Made by a program: the position numbers and the translations under genes. From Incurvaria masculella (Eukaryota > Arthropoda > Insecta > Lepidoptera > Incurvariidae): a DNA stretch of 64,000 nt. The notes beneath the pieces are model-generated. The model was not told where the DNA came from. It saw only the letters and a program-made list of their open reading frames with translations, and searched no databases. Below are positions 43,139-53,583 of this stretch, in pieces. Location of the stretch: positions 12,604,001 to 12,668,000 of the forward strand of contig OX335649.1 in assembly GCA_946894095.1 (NCBI GenBank), given 5' to 3'. Positions within the stretch are counted from its first letter, which is position 1, and every line of letters begins with the position of its first letter.

Positions 43139-44177
43139 GGGTCCGTCACTTGAACTGTTACTTCTATTTTCAAAATAATAATGACAGTGCGCCAAATTTT
43201 GGTGAAACTTCAATCTGTTTCATTGTTTTTAAGTGGGCGAAAAGAGCGGGAACAAATTTGAATTGTATAATAAATTTTCGCAATGGATATTAAACCTAAC
43301 ATTGTGATCGTTTTGTATTTGACCGGAAAATCACAACCAGTCATCGTTCGGGAGCTCCGACATTTACATGTGAACAAAATGTTAGTGCATCGAACCATTA
43401 AGCGTTATAACCTAGCATTGCTAAACGGCATAGAGGCGGTCATCCGAAAATAGCAGTATCACATGATATGGTTCGAAAGGTAAAGGCTCGAACTCAAGGA
43501 AATCCTCACCAGTGTTCTGCAAAATTTGCGAAAAGTCAGACAATACCCGACTCAAGTAATCGGCGCATACTGAAATAAAAAGAAATGCAACTGAAGCCCT
43601 ACCAACAAGATACAAAAATTACAGCATCTTAGTTCAGCGCAGAAGGCAATTCGACTACAAAGAGCTCAAGCAATGAAAGTCTTGCGTGGCGATCTGGAAA
43701 ACATTGTTTTTTCTGATGAAAAAATGTTTACTGTCTAACAGTATATAAACAAACAACATTTTCGTGTTTGGCTACAGGGCAAATCCAACGAGAATTTAGA
43801 CGATCGAGTTCCCGTTCGTAAGCAAGCGCCCGCTTCTGTTATGGTCTCGGCTGCAGTGACCGCAAATGGTCGCTATTCACTCGTGTTTATCGAGAAGGGC
43901 GTCAAAGTCAACCAGCAAGTGTGTGCAAAAGGTGTTAAATGAGGCGCTCATACCATGTGCACGTGTAAACAATGCAGTACGAAACGCTGGACGTTCCAAC
44001 AACACTCAGCATCGTCTCAGAAAGCTCTTATCTATGGATCAAAGGAGGCTATATCGAACAATAACAATTATTGTCTTAAAATTAAATGTTTTATTGTGAT
44101 ATAATTTTTAACGAACCGTTCTTCAATTAACTAAATAACATCATTTTCAATTGGTAACACTTCGAGTGACGGACCCT
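43139..44177 (+). mobile_element. Tc1/mariner-superfamily element with good TIRs, dead transposase
   Basis: Terminal inverted repeats of about 24 bp: GGGTCCGTCACTTGAACTG, TTAC at the left, and at the right, in reverse, GGGTCCGTCACTCGAAGTG, TTAC. TA lies on both sides. Inside are transposase fragments in shifting frames: an N-terminal helix-turn-helix from an ATG at 43283, VFSDEKMFTV near 43708 with a stop right after (the second catalytic acid region), and a VWLQGKSNENLDDRVPV block near 43768. About 1.04 kb in all. Frameshifts and stops show it is inactive. Confidence 0.85.
43283..44060 (+). pseudogene. mariner-type transposase, frameshifted
   Basis: Pieces in order: MDIKPNIVIVLYLTGKSQP with IVRELRHLHVNKMLVHRTI (paired-like DNA-binding domain), KVKARTQGNPHQCSAKFA (second HTH area), VFSDEKMFTV then a stop, RVWLQGKSNENLDDRVPVR, ASVMVSAAVTANGRYSLVF. 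Order and spacing fit a roughly 340-residue DDE transposase. The catalytic region is broken by at least one stop and several frame changes. Confidence 0.75.
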
Positions 44178-44634
44178 GCATATAACCACAGGATTTGAGT
44201 GTCGAACTGTTCGCTTATAAATTTAGTGTAACTGTAATCAACGATGATGAGAGGGAGATTCTAAAAAAACCATATGTAGGGTGTTAACGGAGATATGGTC
44301 CAAAAGCTAACCACGTATTCCTCGGCATATTTGGAGCTAAAAAGGTAGAAGATATTTTGTTGTACGACTTGAAAAAGATTTTCCCCATACATTTTAAATA
44401 CCTTTAAATAAAATGTTTATCCTTTTTGTTTCAAATATGCCAAGGAATACGTTAACGTTTAGACCATACCTCCACTAAAACCTTGTATATATCGGCATAT
44501 GATCAAAATTCGTTGAATGAGGGAATCTCATTCTATGAACTGATGACTTCATTAAAGCCTTAAAGATAACATGAAGAAACTTTTATAAAATGTAGTTTTG
44601 TTTTAATATCAATCAAAAAACTCTATTTGTTACA
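44178..44634. other. no gene recognised
   Basis: AT-rich. AAATATGCCAAGGAATACG at 44435 and its near-complement CGTATTCCTCGGCATATTTG at 44309 are inverted, hinting at a small fold-back repeat of about 145 bp. Confidence 0.35.
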
Positions 44635-45013
44635 CCTCGTAGTGTAGGGACTAAAATGTTGCCTTTCATGCAAGAGGTTATGGGCTCAAATCCTCGCATC
44701 TGTTATACACCACTTTATCTTGCGAGTTGTTCATGGTTCGGAACCCATGTAAAACTGTAGGTCACCTTACCCTACTAGGTGACAGGGTTAATCCCGCCTG
44801 GGTTGGTATCACCGCATTAGGAAAAACTATGGACAAAGTGGCAATAGAGCATTGTATGTATTTTCCACCCATGGTATCCGTGTGCAGCCGTGATTGTGTG
44901 TAAAGGAAGGTACTGGCCTGTCACCTAATTCCTTCTGGAATTTGTTGAATTAGGCTTATATCATGACGGTAGTTGTGTTACATTAGCCATCCATGTCAGG
45001 TTCCATAACAATA
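44635..45013 (+). mobile_element. SINE with tRNA-derived head, diverged
   Basis: CTCGTAGTGTAGGGACTAA (degraded A-box) and GGTTATGGGCTCAAATCC (degraded B-box), then the body: TTCATGGTTCGGAACCCATG, CCCTACTAGGTGACAGGG, AATCCCGCCTGGGTTGGTATC, AAGGAAGGTACTGGCCTGTC, TATCATGACGGTAGTTGTG, CCATCCATGTCAGGTTCC. A second, older copy of the tRNA-headed type. Confidence 0.7.
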
Positions 45014-45105
45014 CCTAACCTTACTTTCGTTGGAATTTATTAACGTGCAGATATTTAAATGATAAATGCATGCTCTACGAAAACTAAAAATAATTAAAAT
45101 AAAAC

Positions 45106-45892
45106 AAATTATTTAAAAATATAAAAAACCCGACAGCGTAAAAAATTGTAACTTAAAATTGACTTAGTAAAGGAACTGAAAAGATAGAAACAAGTTGAAA
45201 AATTAAATATTTGTTGTGTTTGAATGATCATGGTTGACAGTGTTTACAAACGCAGTCGGAGGCATAAGATACATTAACTACGATTTATATTTTCAATGGT
45301 GTGCCTATGCAAATTTCACGATGGTCGGTTGAGTTCGCGAAACAGACAAACTTACTTTCGTATTTATTATATGACAGTTAGGAGATTATAATTTGTCTCA
45401 ATAAGTATATTTTTGCTATACCCATATCACTAAGAAAATCGCTAGTCATTAATAATGGAATGTATTGGGAAATATATATCATTATATAATTCATATTGTG
45501 CATCAAATACATTAACTATGATTTATATTTTTTTGTTATTAAATTCATTGAAAGTGTACCTATGTAAATTTCATGATGATTGGTGACACCGAGAACGAGA
45601 AAAAAAACCTCACTTTAGACATAAAAATAAAAGATGGGATATTGGAACTTCCCCACCACGTATTTTCTTGCTCCACCGAAATAATCCATAAAATCGCTAG
45701 TCATTTACTATGGAACGTACTGGGGCTATTTGATGCCTCCGACTGCGTTTGTAAACACTGTCAACCATGATCATTCAAACACAACAAATATTTAATTTTT
45801 CAACTTGTTTCTATCTTTTCAGTTCCTTTACTAAGTCAATTTTAAGTTACAATTTTTTACGCTGTCGGGTTTTTTATATTTTTAAATAATTT
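45106..45892. mobile_element. 787-bp element with perfect 160-bp terminal inverted repeats
   Basis: 45106-45265 and 45733-45892 are exact reverse complements over 160 bp (outer end AAATTATTTAAAAATATAAA, then AAACCCGACAGCG; inner end ACGCAGTCGGAGGCAT). The interior has two diverged copies of one segment: ACATTAACTACGATTTATAT near 45271 and ACATTAACTATGATTTATAT near 45510; TCGCTAGTCATTAATAATGG near 45439 and TCGCTAGTCATTTACTATGG near 45694. No transposase frame. Perfect arms suggest recent movement or conversion. Confidence 0.85.
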
Positions 45893-46726
45893 TTCTCTTC
45901 TTCTGAAAGAATCCATTTATAAATAGATTTCTCGTGAAACCTATTTGATGATCCTATATTATATTGATACATAAGTATATTCACCATTTTCGTTCATAGG
46001 ATTATTTTATGTAGGGTTTTACTTCTAAGCAAAACAGTACATTAAAAGGAGTTATGATATTGTCTCTATAGAAAACAAAAAACAACATATTTTGATTCGG
46101 TTATGTTTATATTATTTTATTTACAATAGTACATCCACATATTTCACCGAATAATGTAGTAAAAATAGTGTGGTTTCAGTAGGATCAATCATAAAAAAAA
46201 GTTATTTTTAATTATCTATGCACATATTATATTAATGTGTAGTTGAATAAACTGCACTGCTCCGATCGTATGATTGAATTAAATGCCATGTTTTAGCCTG
46301 ATATTGCTTCTTAGTTCTTATGCTTTATTTACTTATGTTCACATTACTACTTCTTTTCATAATTAGGTATTAACGCCTATAGTAGTTTCACGAGATGTCT
46401 AGTTTTGAAGTTGTTACAGACGATAACATCCGAATAACGTAAAAGATTTGAACGCTCGGGCGAAAAGAAACTTTCGCGTTTATTTGGCTGTTATTTATAT
46501 TGCACTTTTAAGAACATGTCAAATAGATGTGAATTAAGAGGGTCAAATGTACGCGGGTTGGTGTATCTGTATCGAAAACAAATCACCTTCCTTTATTTAC
46601 GATATTGAAATTCTAAAATAAGACAAAATATAAAAAAATAATTTATCATAATAAAATGAAATTAACATTTTGGGAGCATTTACGAAACGAACTTTTGTTT
46701 AGCAGCGCAGCCATGTTTGCTAATTA
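45893..46726. other. no gene recognised
   Basis: AT-rich spacer, no signals. Confidence 0.35.
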
Positions 46727-47040
46727 GGTGCCATGCAAGGACTCGGTTTGCTCGGTTACATTGAACTGGATGGAAAACACGGACAATTTTCATAGCAGCT
46801 TCGACCATCGTTCATTCAATGCGATGGTACCAACCCGGGCGGGATTAGCGCTACCACCTAGTAAGTAAGGAACGGGATCTACAGTTTTACTTGGAATCCG
46901 AACGGCCAGCCTCGACGGTTGAAAATGGTCACCCATCCAGAACCTAACCGCGCTCAGAAGTGCTCCCCCAGCATATCGATTCGCGAGACGTCGCACACTG
47001 GGCTGCCGAGGCTGACCAAGATTGGTGGAATCTTCATATT
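46727..47040 (-). mobile_element. SINE with 5S rRNA-derived head, copy 2
   Basis: On the minus strand: GAGCGCGGTTAGGTTCTGG, ATGGGTGACCATTTTC (matching the 5S rRNA phrase GCGNGGTTAGTACTTGGATG), CAACCGTCGAGGCTGGCCG, then the shared body (TAGGTGGTAGCGC, CCCGCCCGGGTTGGTACC, ATCCAGTTCAATGTAACC). The head is preserved better here than at 11107. Its 5' side abuts a run of 18 C. Confidence 0.8.
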
Positions 47041-47058
47041 CCCCCCCCCCCCCCCCCC
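47041..47058. repeat. C18 homopolymer
   Basis: Eighteen consecutive C residues at the 5' edge of the minus-strand SINE, unusual in AT-rich DNA. Confidence 0.9.
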
Positions 47059-47640
47059 GAAACAGTAGCGATTTGCTCATTGTTTTTTATTTAATGATAT
47101 CTACTAAATACGTCTGTTAGAGTGAACTGTCTGAATCTTAATACGCCGATTGGGACCGGAGTAATAATACAAAATGCGATTTAGTGCGGAGAAAGTCCCC
47201 GTTGTTGAGTTAGCACGCCCACTCTAAATACAAGGGTTTTTAAATCAACCGGTACAGTATATGGTGGCAAGTGAAACCGGTTAGGAAGGACAAAAGTTCC
47301 GACCTCTCTAGCGACATACGCAATGAACTACTTAACTACCTTAGACCTCATTCTCAACACTATGAAGGAATGGGTTCCTTCCGAATTCCAGGATGGGTAA
47401 ACTATGTTTGAAGCAAATCAATTTCACATAAACATAGATGGATCATTTTCTAAGGAATCGCTTTTCTAACATAGTTTTACAGCTTTCCTTATTTCTTAGA
47501 AGGCTCAAAATTTTTACCAGAACTTTTTCTTTGTGAAATTAGTTAGACAAATAATTTTTTTTTCTTTAAAATATGTCAATTATGAAATAACCGTTTTTAA
47601 TTTATTATAAAGTACAATTAAATTGTCTCCGTCTAATGTG
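47059..47640. other. no gene recognised
   Basis: AT-rich spacer. Confidence 0.35.
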
Positions 47641-48125
47641 AGGAGCATAATAGAGTATTTAAATCGCATTAAAGATGCATTCACTTAAAAATATACGAAT
47701 CATGCTAGATCTCATATCTTTATATACCTATGTATATAATTATTTGACACGTGTATATGTCACGGAACGCGGATCTACAGGATGGGTTGGTTCCAATAAC
47801 AAGAATTTTCACGGCGTATGTGTGCATTGAGTGCGTAGAAATGAGACGGAGAGACAACGTTATGCAGCTATGTATTCTCCGTTTGTACATAAAAATACAC
47901 CTATATCCCATCCAAATTCTGGGATTATTAAGGGTCGCTAATGAGCCACACGGCACGGCGATGTACCGAGCCCAAGGAGAGCCAAGTAGGTGCTCAGCTG
48001 ATCCGCCCTACAGATGCGAATAATACTTCACGGAAGACGACATCTGGGTATACTGACGCTCCCTGTTAAGGATTCTAAGCTTTGTATAAGACGAGCTTGA
48101 TTTTATCCTTGATATGGCGTCCGAC
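47640..48125 (-). pseudogene. LINE reverse transcriptase relic, copy 2
   Basis: Read on the minus strand from 48125: a block homologous to the relic at 36990-37145 (GTCGGACGCCAT, AAAATCAAGCTCGTC, CCTTAACAGGGAGCGTCAG), then a frame with RRAVWLISDP and, after a shift, a 78-codon tail ending at 47720. The RRAxxLIxDP phrase follows the YCSHLW block in jockey-like LINEs. Several frameshifts. Confidence 0.6.
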
Positions 48126-48682
48126 ACAGCGTATTTTACATAAACGTAAACGAAAAAAAAAATCATCTATGTGAAGTGAAGTTTTCTTTTTAAATTATTC
48201 TGCAGTGAGTGAGTGCATATCAGCATTCGAAAATAAATAAAAACACTATTGAACTCGAGAACATCATAGGGTTGTGATAGGGTTTTCAATCATTTTAAAA
48301 CTCAAAACTTGTCAGCGCAAATTAACCATAATGACGATATTTCATTGCAAATCCAAATCTATTCACATAGTTTTCTATAATACCCGTTTCGACAGTAAAG
48401 CACAGAAGGCCCCGCCGCCCGCGCACGTATTTCATGTTTGTAAATAATTTATAATGAGCGTATTATTTCTCTGACATAAACCTTTCACGACTCAAATAAT
48501 TGTGACCTTTGCCTAATGATTGAGATGTTCGTCGCTGCTATTTATTACGCGGCTGCCGAGCTTGCTGCCGCACGCCTCGTGCGGCTCGCGGTTCGCGAAT
48601 GGTCGACGCAGAACGCGAATTATACATATTTGTTTCTGCAGCGCCGCATGTCTAGCATGAAACATAGAAACTGATTATATTA
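48126..48682. other. no gene recognised
   Basis: Non-coding spacer; GC-richer at 48550-48620. Confidence 0.35.
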
Positions 48683-49042
48683 AGGAATGTGACATGTATG
48701 TATGTATAATCGACCGTGAAGCAAGGCCATCAAGGTCAATCTTTGCAGTCAATGTCCGCAACACAGATGAAGCGTTAAATAAATGTGTGTAGGTATAATC
48801 TTAAACACTGTGTTAGTAGGAGGCATTCATTACGGGAGGAGGGGCTGTAGGAGAATTCCAAATTATGGGTATACAGCCGGTGGCGAAATTGGTAGACACA
48901 ATACCCGCGAATGGTATGTTTTGCTGGTTCGGCTCCAGTCTTGCAGTATATTCGTAAAGTAGTTCTTTTTACTGGGCTCTTTCTTCAATTAATGGGTCCT
49001 TGCTTCACGGTCGATTAAACATACATACACGTCACATTTCTT
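48683..49042. mobile_element. TIR element carrying a tRNA-like sequence, copy 1
   Basis: AAGGAATGTGACATGTATG, TATAATCGACCGTGAAGCAAG at the left (48683-48726) and CTTGCTTCACGGTCGATTAA, CATACATACACGTCACATTTC at the right (48999-49042) are inverted, about 44 bp with a few mismatches. The tRNA-like part is at 48878-48940. The copies at 9733 and 38200 have this end too, but a matching left repeat was not seen there. Confidence 0.7.
48878..48940 (+). other. tRNA-like sequence inside a TIR element
   Basis: GTGGCGAAATTGGTAGACAC (D-arm like, also an A-box), ATACC-CGCGAAT-GGTAT (a perfect 5-bp stem with a 7-nt loop, anticodon position CGA) and GCTGG-TTCGGCT-CCAGT (5-bp stem, 7-nt loop, T-arm and B-box like) come in tRNA order with a 5-nt variable loop. 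The acceptor stem does not pair and loop position 33 is G, not T, so it is not a functional tRNA gene. The D-arm wording resembles bacterial or organellar tRNA-Leu. It is a tRNA relic or a pol III promoter. Confidence 0.55.
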
Positions 49043-50632
49043 GGAATAACCGACGTACGTGCTTAGTACGAAAAAGTATATTTACTTAACTGATTATATT
49101 ATCCGGCTGCGCAGAAGTCGTACTTTTTTTTAATTTACACTGTCGGTAGTTATAATGCCGGTTAACACTTACCGGTGCGCCGGATCGAGTTTTGCAGACA
49201 TGTTCCGCTCGCTACGCCGCGGGCTTGGGGGCATGTGGTGGTGTGATTCGGAATGGTGGCTGTCCTGGAGTAGGGTTGCAAGATGGCATCCAAAAGGAGG
49301 ACAAGTCCTCCTTTTCCAAAATGTTTCCTCCCGTTATCTTTTATTTATAATTTGACTAAAGAGAGAGAGAAACGCACTAAGCATGGAGTCAGTTAAATCT
49401 TTAGTTGTAAAAATATTTCATTTGAAGAATTTCATAACAATTCGTTGAAAAACGAAGAACTTATTGTAAAAATTGGCAGGCAACTCAGCTAAATGACGAA
49501 TAAAATAAATTAAATTACATAAACAATGTTTTATCATGAATGTCTTTTTTTTTGTACGGAAAATCCTCTTCTTTAGACCCAATAGTCCACTTTTATCAAA
49601 TTATCATCTGGCAACCCTATCCTGGAGCAACGTTCAAAAGCTCGGCTTGTCAAACGTCAACTAGCGGCCGTTGGACAAATATTTTTTTTATGTGCAATCG
49701 GCTACGAAGATTGTACCGGTGGGTAGGCTGCGACACGCAGGCGGATGCGGGTAGTCAGAAATGTTGGTGCACAGGAGACAAATACGGCTGCTTACATGCA
49801 TAACGAACGATGGCAGTTTCTACGGCTGGTGTTCGTGTATGTTGTCTTTTATGATGCGATAAAATCCGATACGACATACCAGACAACCGTAAGTGTTAAT
49901 CGTCATTATGAAAAACGGTCGGATTTTCTCCGAATCGTCTCATTTGTAACCCCACCGCTCATCCCTTAGGTAATCTATCGTGAAATTAAATTGCCTATAA
50001 TCGATGGAAATAAACAAGCTATACGTAAATGTAAGCCGCATCAAAATCTGGCAAGTCGTTCTCAATTTATAAGGGGACGAAACATATGTGAGTATGTACG
50101 GAGCGCATCACCGTAAACGCCACAGTGGGTATTGGCATTTGCAAGTCAAACGTACGTGGGTCAAAGTCCAATGTGTGGCGGTTAAGGTGATGCCGTTGGA
50201 CGTAGTATGACCGTGAAGCAGGAGCAATTTTAATTATTAATTATACATTTCATAAATATATGTATGCCTATGTATAAATTCACATTTAATTAAAACGAAT
50301 TAGTAATATTAATTAAAACAAACAGCCGATTAACATCGTAATTCGGTCGCTTTTGCCGGACCTACGATATTGTATTACTATTAAGATACCCGTTTGATGT
50401 TATAATTAGAGAGCTTAAAGATGAGGAATTATCAAAAATGTATTTTTTTTTATCTTCTGCTACCTCAATGAAGGGGCCGCATTTATAGCTCCCGTGACTA
50501 TGTGAAGGTATTTCCACGTCTCGTTACGAAAAAAATTAAAGAGCGTCCTGCCTTAACTTATCAGGCCCATATAGGTCGAATCGTAGACAGTTTTATTATA
50601 AATTAATTTAATAGCCATTTTTAGGGTTCCGT
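49043..50632. other. no gene recognised
   Basis: Plus frames at 49155-49969 (66-87 codons) have no motif that I recognise and are not flanked by convincing splice sites. 50205-50230 (TGACCGTGAAGCAGGAGC) is a scrap of the tRNA-bearing repeat. Confidence 0.35.
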
Positions 50633-50906
50633 ACCCAAAGGGTGCCAACGGAACCCTATTACTAAGCCTCCGCTGTCCGTCCGTCCGTCCGTCCGCCTGT
50701 CACAGGGCTATATCTCATGAACCGTTATAGGGAGGCAGATTAAATTTTCATAGAGTGTGTATTAATTTTGCCGCTATAACAATAAATAGGTAAATCAATC
50801 AATCAATAAAAATCAAAAGGGCCTTCATCGAAAAAAAAATATGTGTTAAATCTTGTACGATTGTACGGAACCCTTCGTGAGTGAGCCCGACTCGCACTTA
50901 GCCCGT
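50633..50906 (-). mobile_element. palindrome-headed dispersed repeat, copy 5
   Basis: On the minus strand: ACGGGCTAAGTGCGAGTCGG, GTTCCGTACAATCGTACAAG, TTGTTATAGCGGC, CGGTTCATGAGATATAGCCC, (GGAC)n, CAGCGGAGGCTTAGTAATAG, GGGTACGGAACCCTAAAA. Uninterrupted. Confidence 0.8.
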
Positions 50907-50911
50907 TTTTT

Positions 50912-51030
50912 ATTAACTGGGCATGGATGGGTAATACCATAGATTAATTATAACACCACACCCATCGTCATATTAACCCAACACACCGCATTCCCGAAGG
51001 AATTTGGTGCCATGCCACCTTCCCTTTATG
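50912..51030 (-). repeat. SINE 3' fragment
   Basis: On the minus strand: CATAAAGGGAAGGTGGCATGG, CACCAAATTCCTTCGGGAATG, CGGTGTGTTGGGTTAATATG, ACCCATCCATGCCCAG. The tail half of the SINE body. Confidence 0.65.
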
Positions 51031-51397
51031 GCTAATGATAAAATTTGACAAATCCGAGTGCACTGTACTCCCTATAAATAATAATAAACAACAATCACAG
51101 AATAATATATCAATAAATATTCATTCAAAAGTAGACTCCTGAATAATTGCATTTTATTTTGACCGCCCACGAAAGTTTAATAATGTAACTTTTATTGCAA
51201 CTAATGGGGAATAGTGCCTTCCGAAGGTGATTCTAGGGGCAATAGTAAGCACTTACTTTAACTCAACGGCTTGGATTAAAATGTGTTCGACCACAAACGC
51301 CTAGCCGAATAGAGATGGCCAATTTGTGCCGGCCATATTCTGCTAGACGTTTATATGTCGTATATACAAACACGGACATGTAAGCAGCGGCAGTGAT

Positions 51398-51466
51398 AAT
51401 TGGCCGTCTTTTCGATCTAGTTCAATGTAGCCGTGCGATACAAGGTCCTGGCATGACACGTAGTCA
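51398..51466 (+). repeat. SINE mid-body fragment
   Basis: TTTTCGATCTAGTTCAATG, TAGCCGTGCGATACAAGG, TCCTGGCATGACAC. Cut at both ends. Confidence 0.6.
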
Positions 51467-52258
51467 TTCTTATCCAACGACATACAATGCTATAATCTGT
51501 GACAAATATCCACTTTCGACACTTTTGGAATAAGGATATCCGCCAACGTACACAAACTCTTTACATTGAATGTGCACACCAGTTCAGGGGTTGATTCTGG
51601 CAAAAGCTAGTAGTTGATTTATTGAATGTGCAATATACCAGAAACATATTTCTTAATTTGACTGAGGAAACAGGCACGAGCCATTGTATGGAACTCGATC
51701 ACCTAATTATTATTATCTTAATTCGACATGAACGCATTCCACATTATCCCCCTGTAATAGCCCATGTAATTTAAGGCGGGAATAGAAATGGCCACTTGTA
51801 CTACGTAAGCTAATGGACTGTTAGCAAAAAAAAAAAGCTTCATCGTTTTTATTATAGTTTCACGATAATACACGTTTAGAAGGGTTGTCAACGTTGGGTA
51901 AACTTTTTGTACAGTCAGCGTCTTAATAAACTTTCCTGTGTGCCTTTTATGTGTCCCTTTAACCTTAAAAGAATGAGAGGGTGAGAAGTTTATTTTAAAA
52001 AAACCAACCACTTTGACAGTTACCCGTAACTTGTTTTATTCTCACAATATAACCCCAAATTTTTAACCTCCCCCGCACCTCTATTCCATCGTAATAATAT
52101 GCCCGCGAAGGTTTTTGATCAGATTTTTCCGGGCCCCGCTCGGGTGAATGTCTAAAACCTCAGTTATTTCAAATAATTATATGTATTAAAAATATTACAT
52201 TATGTGTTCCAGCAAGTGTCCTTGCTCGTTATCGTTATCGCAGTCAGAATTTTACCCC
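51467..52258. other. no gene recognised
   Basis: AT-rich. The 97-codon minus frame at 51718-52011 has no motif. Confidence 0.35.
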
Positions 52259-52630
52259 TTAAGGTCGGCCCGTAAGAATCAGGAAATTTCGCCTCCCATA
52301 CAAACGTAGTTTACTAATAATTTGAAAACTACTGTTCCAACTTACTTGATATTTGGTATCTAATGTTAGGCTACAAATATCTGTGTCTGCATGTCTTTGT
52401 TTTTTCGGTAAATATATTCTGGGTCAAACCACAGAGAAAACAAAGTTCGTATAAAGATTTTTTTTTTGCTTTTATTTCAGTTTGGATTTTTCAAAAAAAC
52501 AAAAGCATGCAGACACAGATATTTGTTACCTGATATTAGATATTAAATATCAATTCAATTGGAATAGCGGTTTCCAAATGATCAGTAAACTACGTTTATA
52601 TGGGGAGCATAGCTTACGGGCCGTTCTTAA
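52259..52630. mobile_element. TTAA-flanked palindromic MITE, family B
   Basis: TTAAGGTCGGCCCGTAAGAAT at the left; the right end in reverse complement is TTAAGAACGGCCCGTAAGC. 372 bp. The inner arms also pair: AATATCTGTGTCTGCATG with CATGCAGACACAGATATTTG, flanking an A/T-rich centre. A relic of the left end lies at 31434. Confidence 0.75.
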
Positions 52631-53583
52631 TTCCCAGGAAGGATTTTTCCCCATCACTGTGAATTTATGAAAGCAGTCGTTACATCGAAATCGCTGACAT
52701 TCCATGAAAGGATTTTACCTTTAATTTTACGGCTACATTGCCATGACGTGAGGGGCTGAGAAAGCACCGATTGTCTCCGTCTAGTTGCAAAACGTGTCTG
52801 TTGATCATTACAGCCTAAGAAGTTACTAATACAAATCCTATTTATATAAGCACGTGATACCACCAGCTCTGTTATAATGCAAGCCCTGGGGACATACGGT
52901 CAATGAACAACAAACATCGGGTATGTGAAACTAATTAACGTTGTAACATGTTAAACGAGTTTAAGCTTAACGACCGAACACATTGCGTAAACTTCAAACA
53001 ATATTTTGGGGAAAAAAATAAGTACCTTGAGAAAAGGCTGCGGAACTGTTGACATTAGCAAAATATGCCCAATGAACATACAATTGTATTTAACAAAAAC
53101 AATCTTCATGCAATAGAAAAATTAAGATTAAGAAAAAACCAACGATGGTTGAGAAATTGATGTATTTGATGGTAACCGAAAATAAATCTGAAAATAACTC
53201 ATATTGTTGAATAAGCCTCGGGCGCAACGCCTTTAGGTTCGATAAGCTGGGTGAAGCAACTCTCGCGCGGTTGGGTTCTAGATGGGGCTCATTAATTTCT
53301 TAAATTCTAAATTTTTTAAAATTAAAAAAACAAATCAAATATAAAATCAACAAAAATAAATTCAATAATATATGTATATAATACAATAAGTATGAGAGCT
53401 ATATTAATAAATAAATTAATAAATAAAATCAAAATTTGTATTTAAACATTTCAATCATAATAGGTGTAAAACAAGTGTGTATTTGTATTTGAGAATGTTC
53501 AAAGGGGGGGAAGGGGGGGTGAGCGTCGGGACTCTGGACAATGGAAAGCTACATTATCCGTGTCTAACATCTAATATCTAATA
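52631..53583. other. no gene recognised
   Basis: AT-rich. G-rich runs GGGGGGGAAGGGGGGG at 53503-53520 just before the Helitron pair. Confidence 0.35.
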
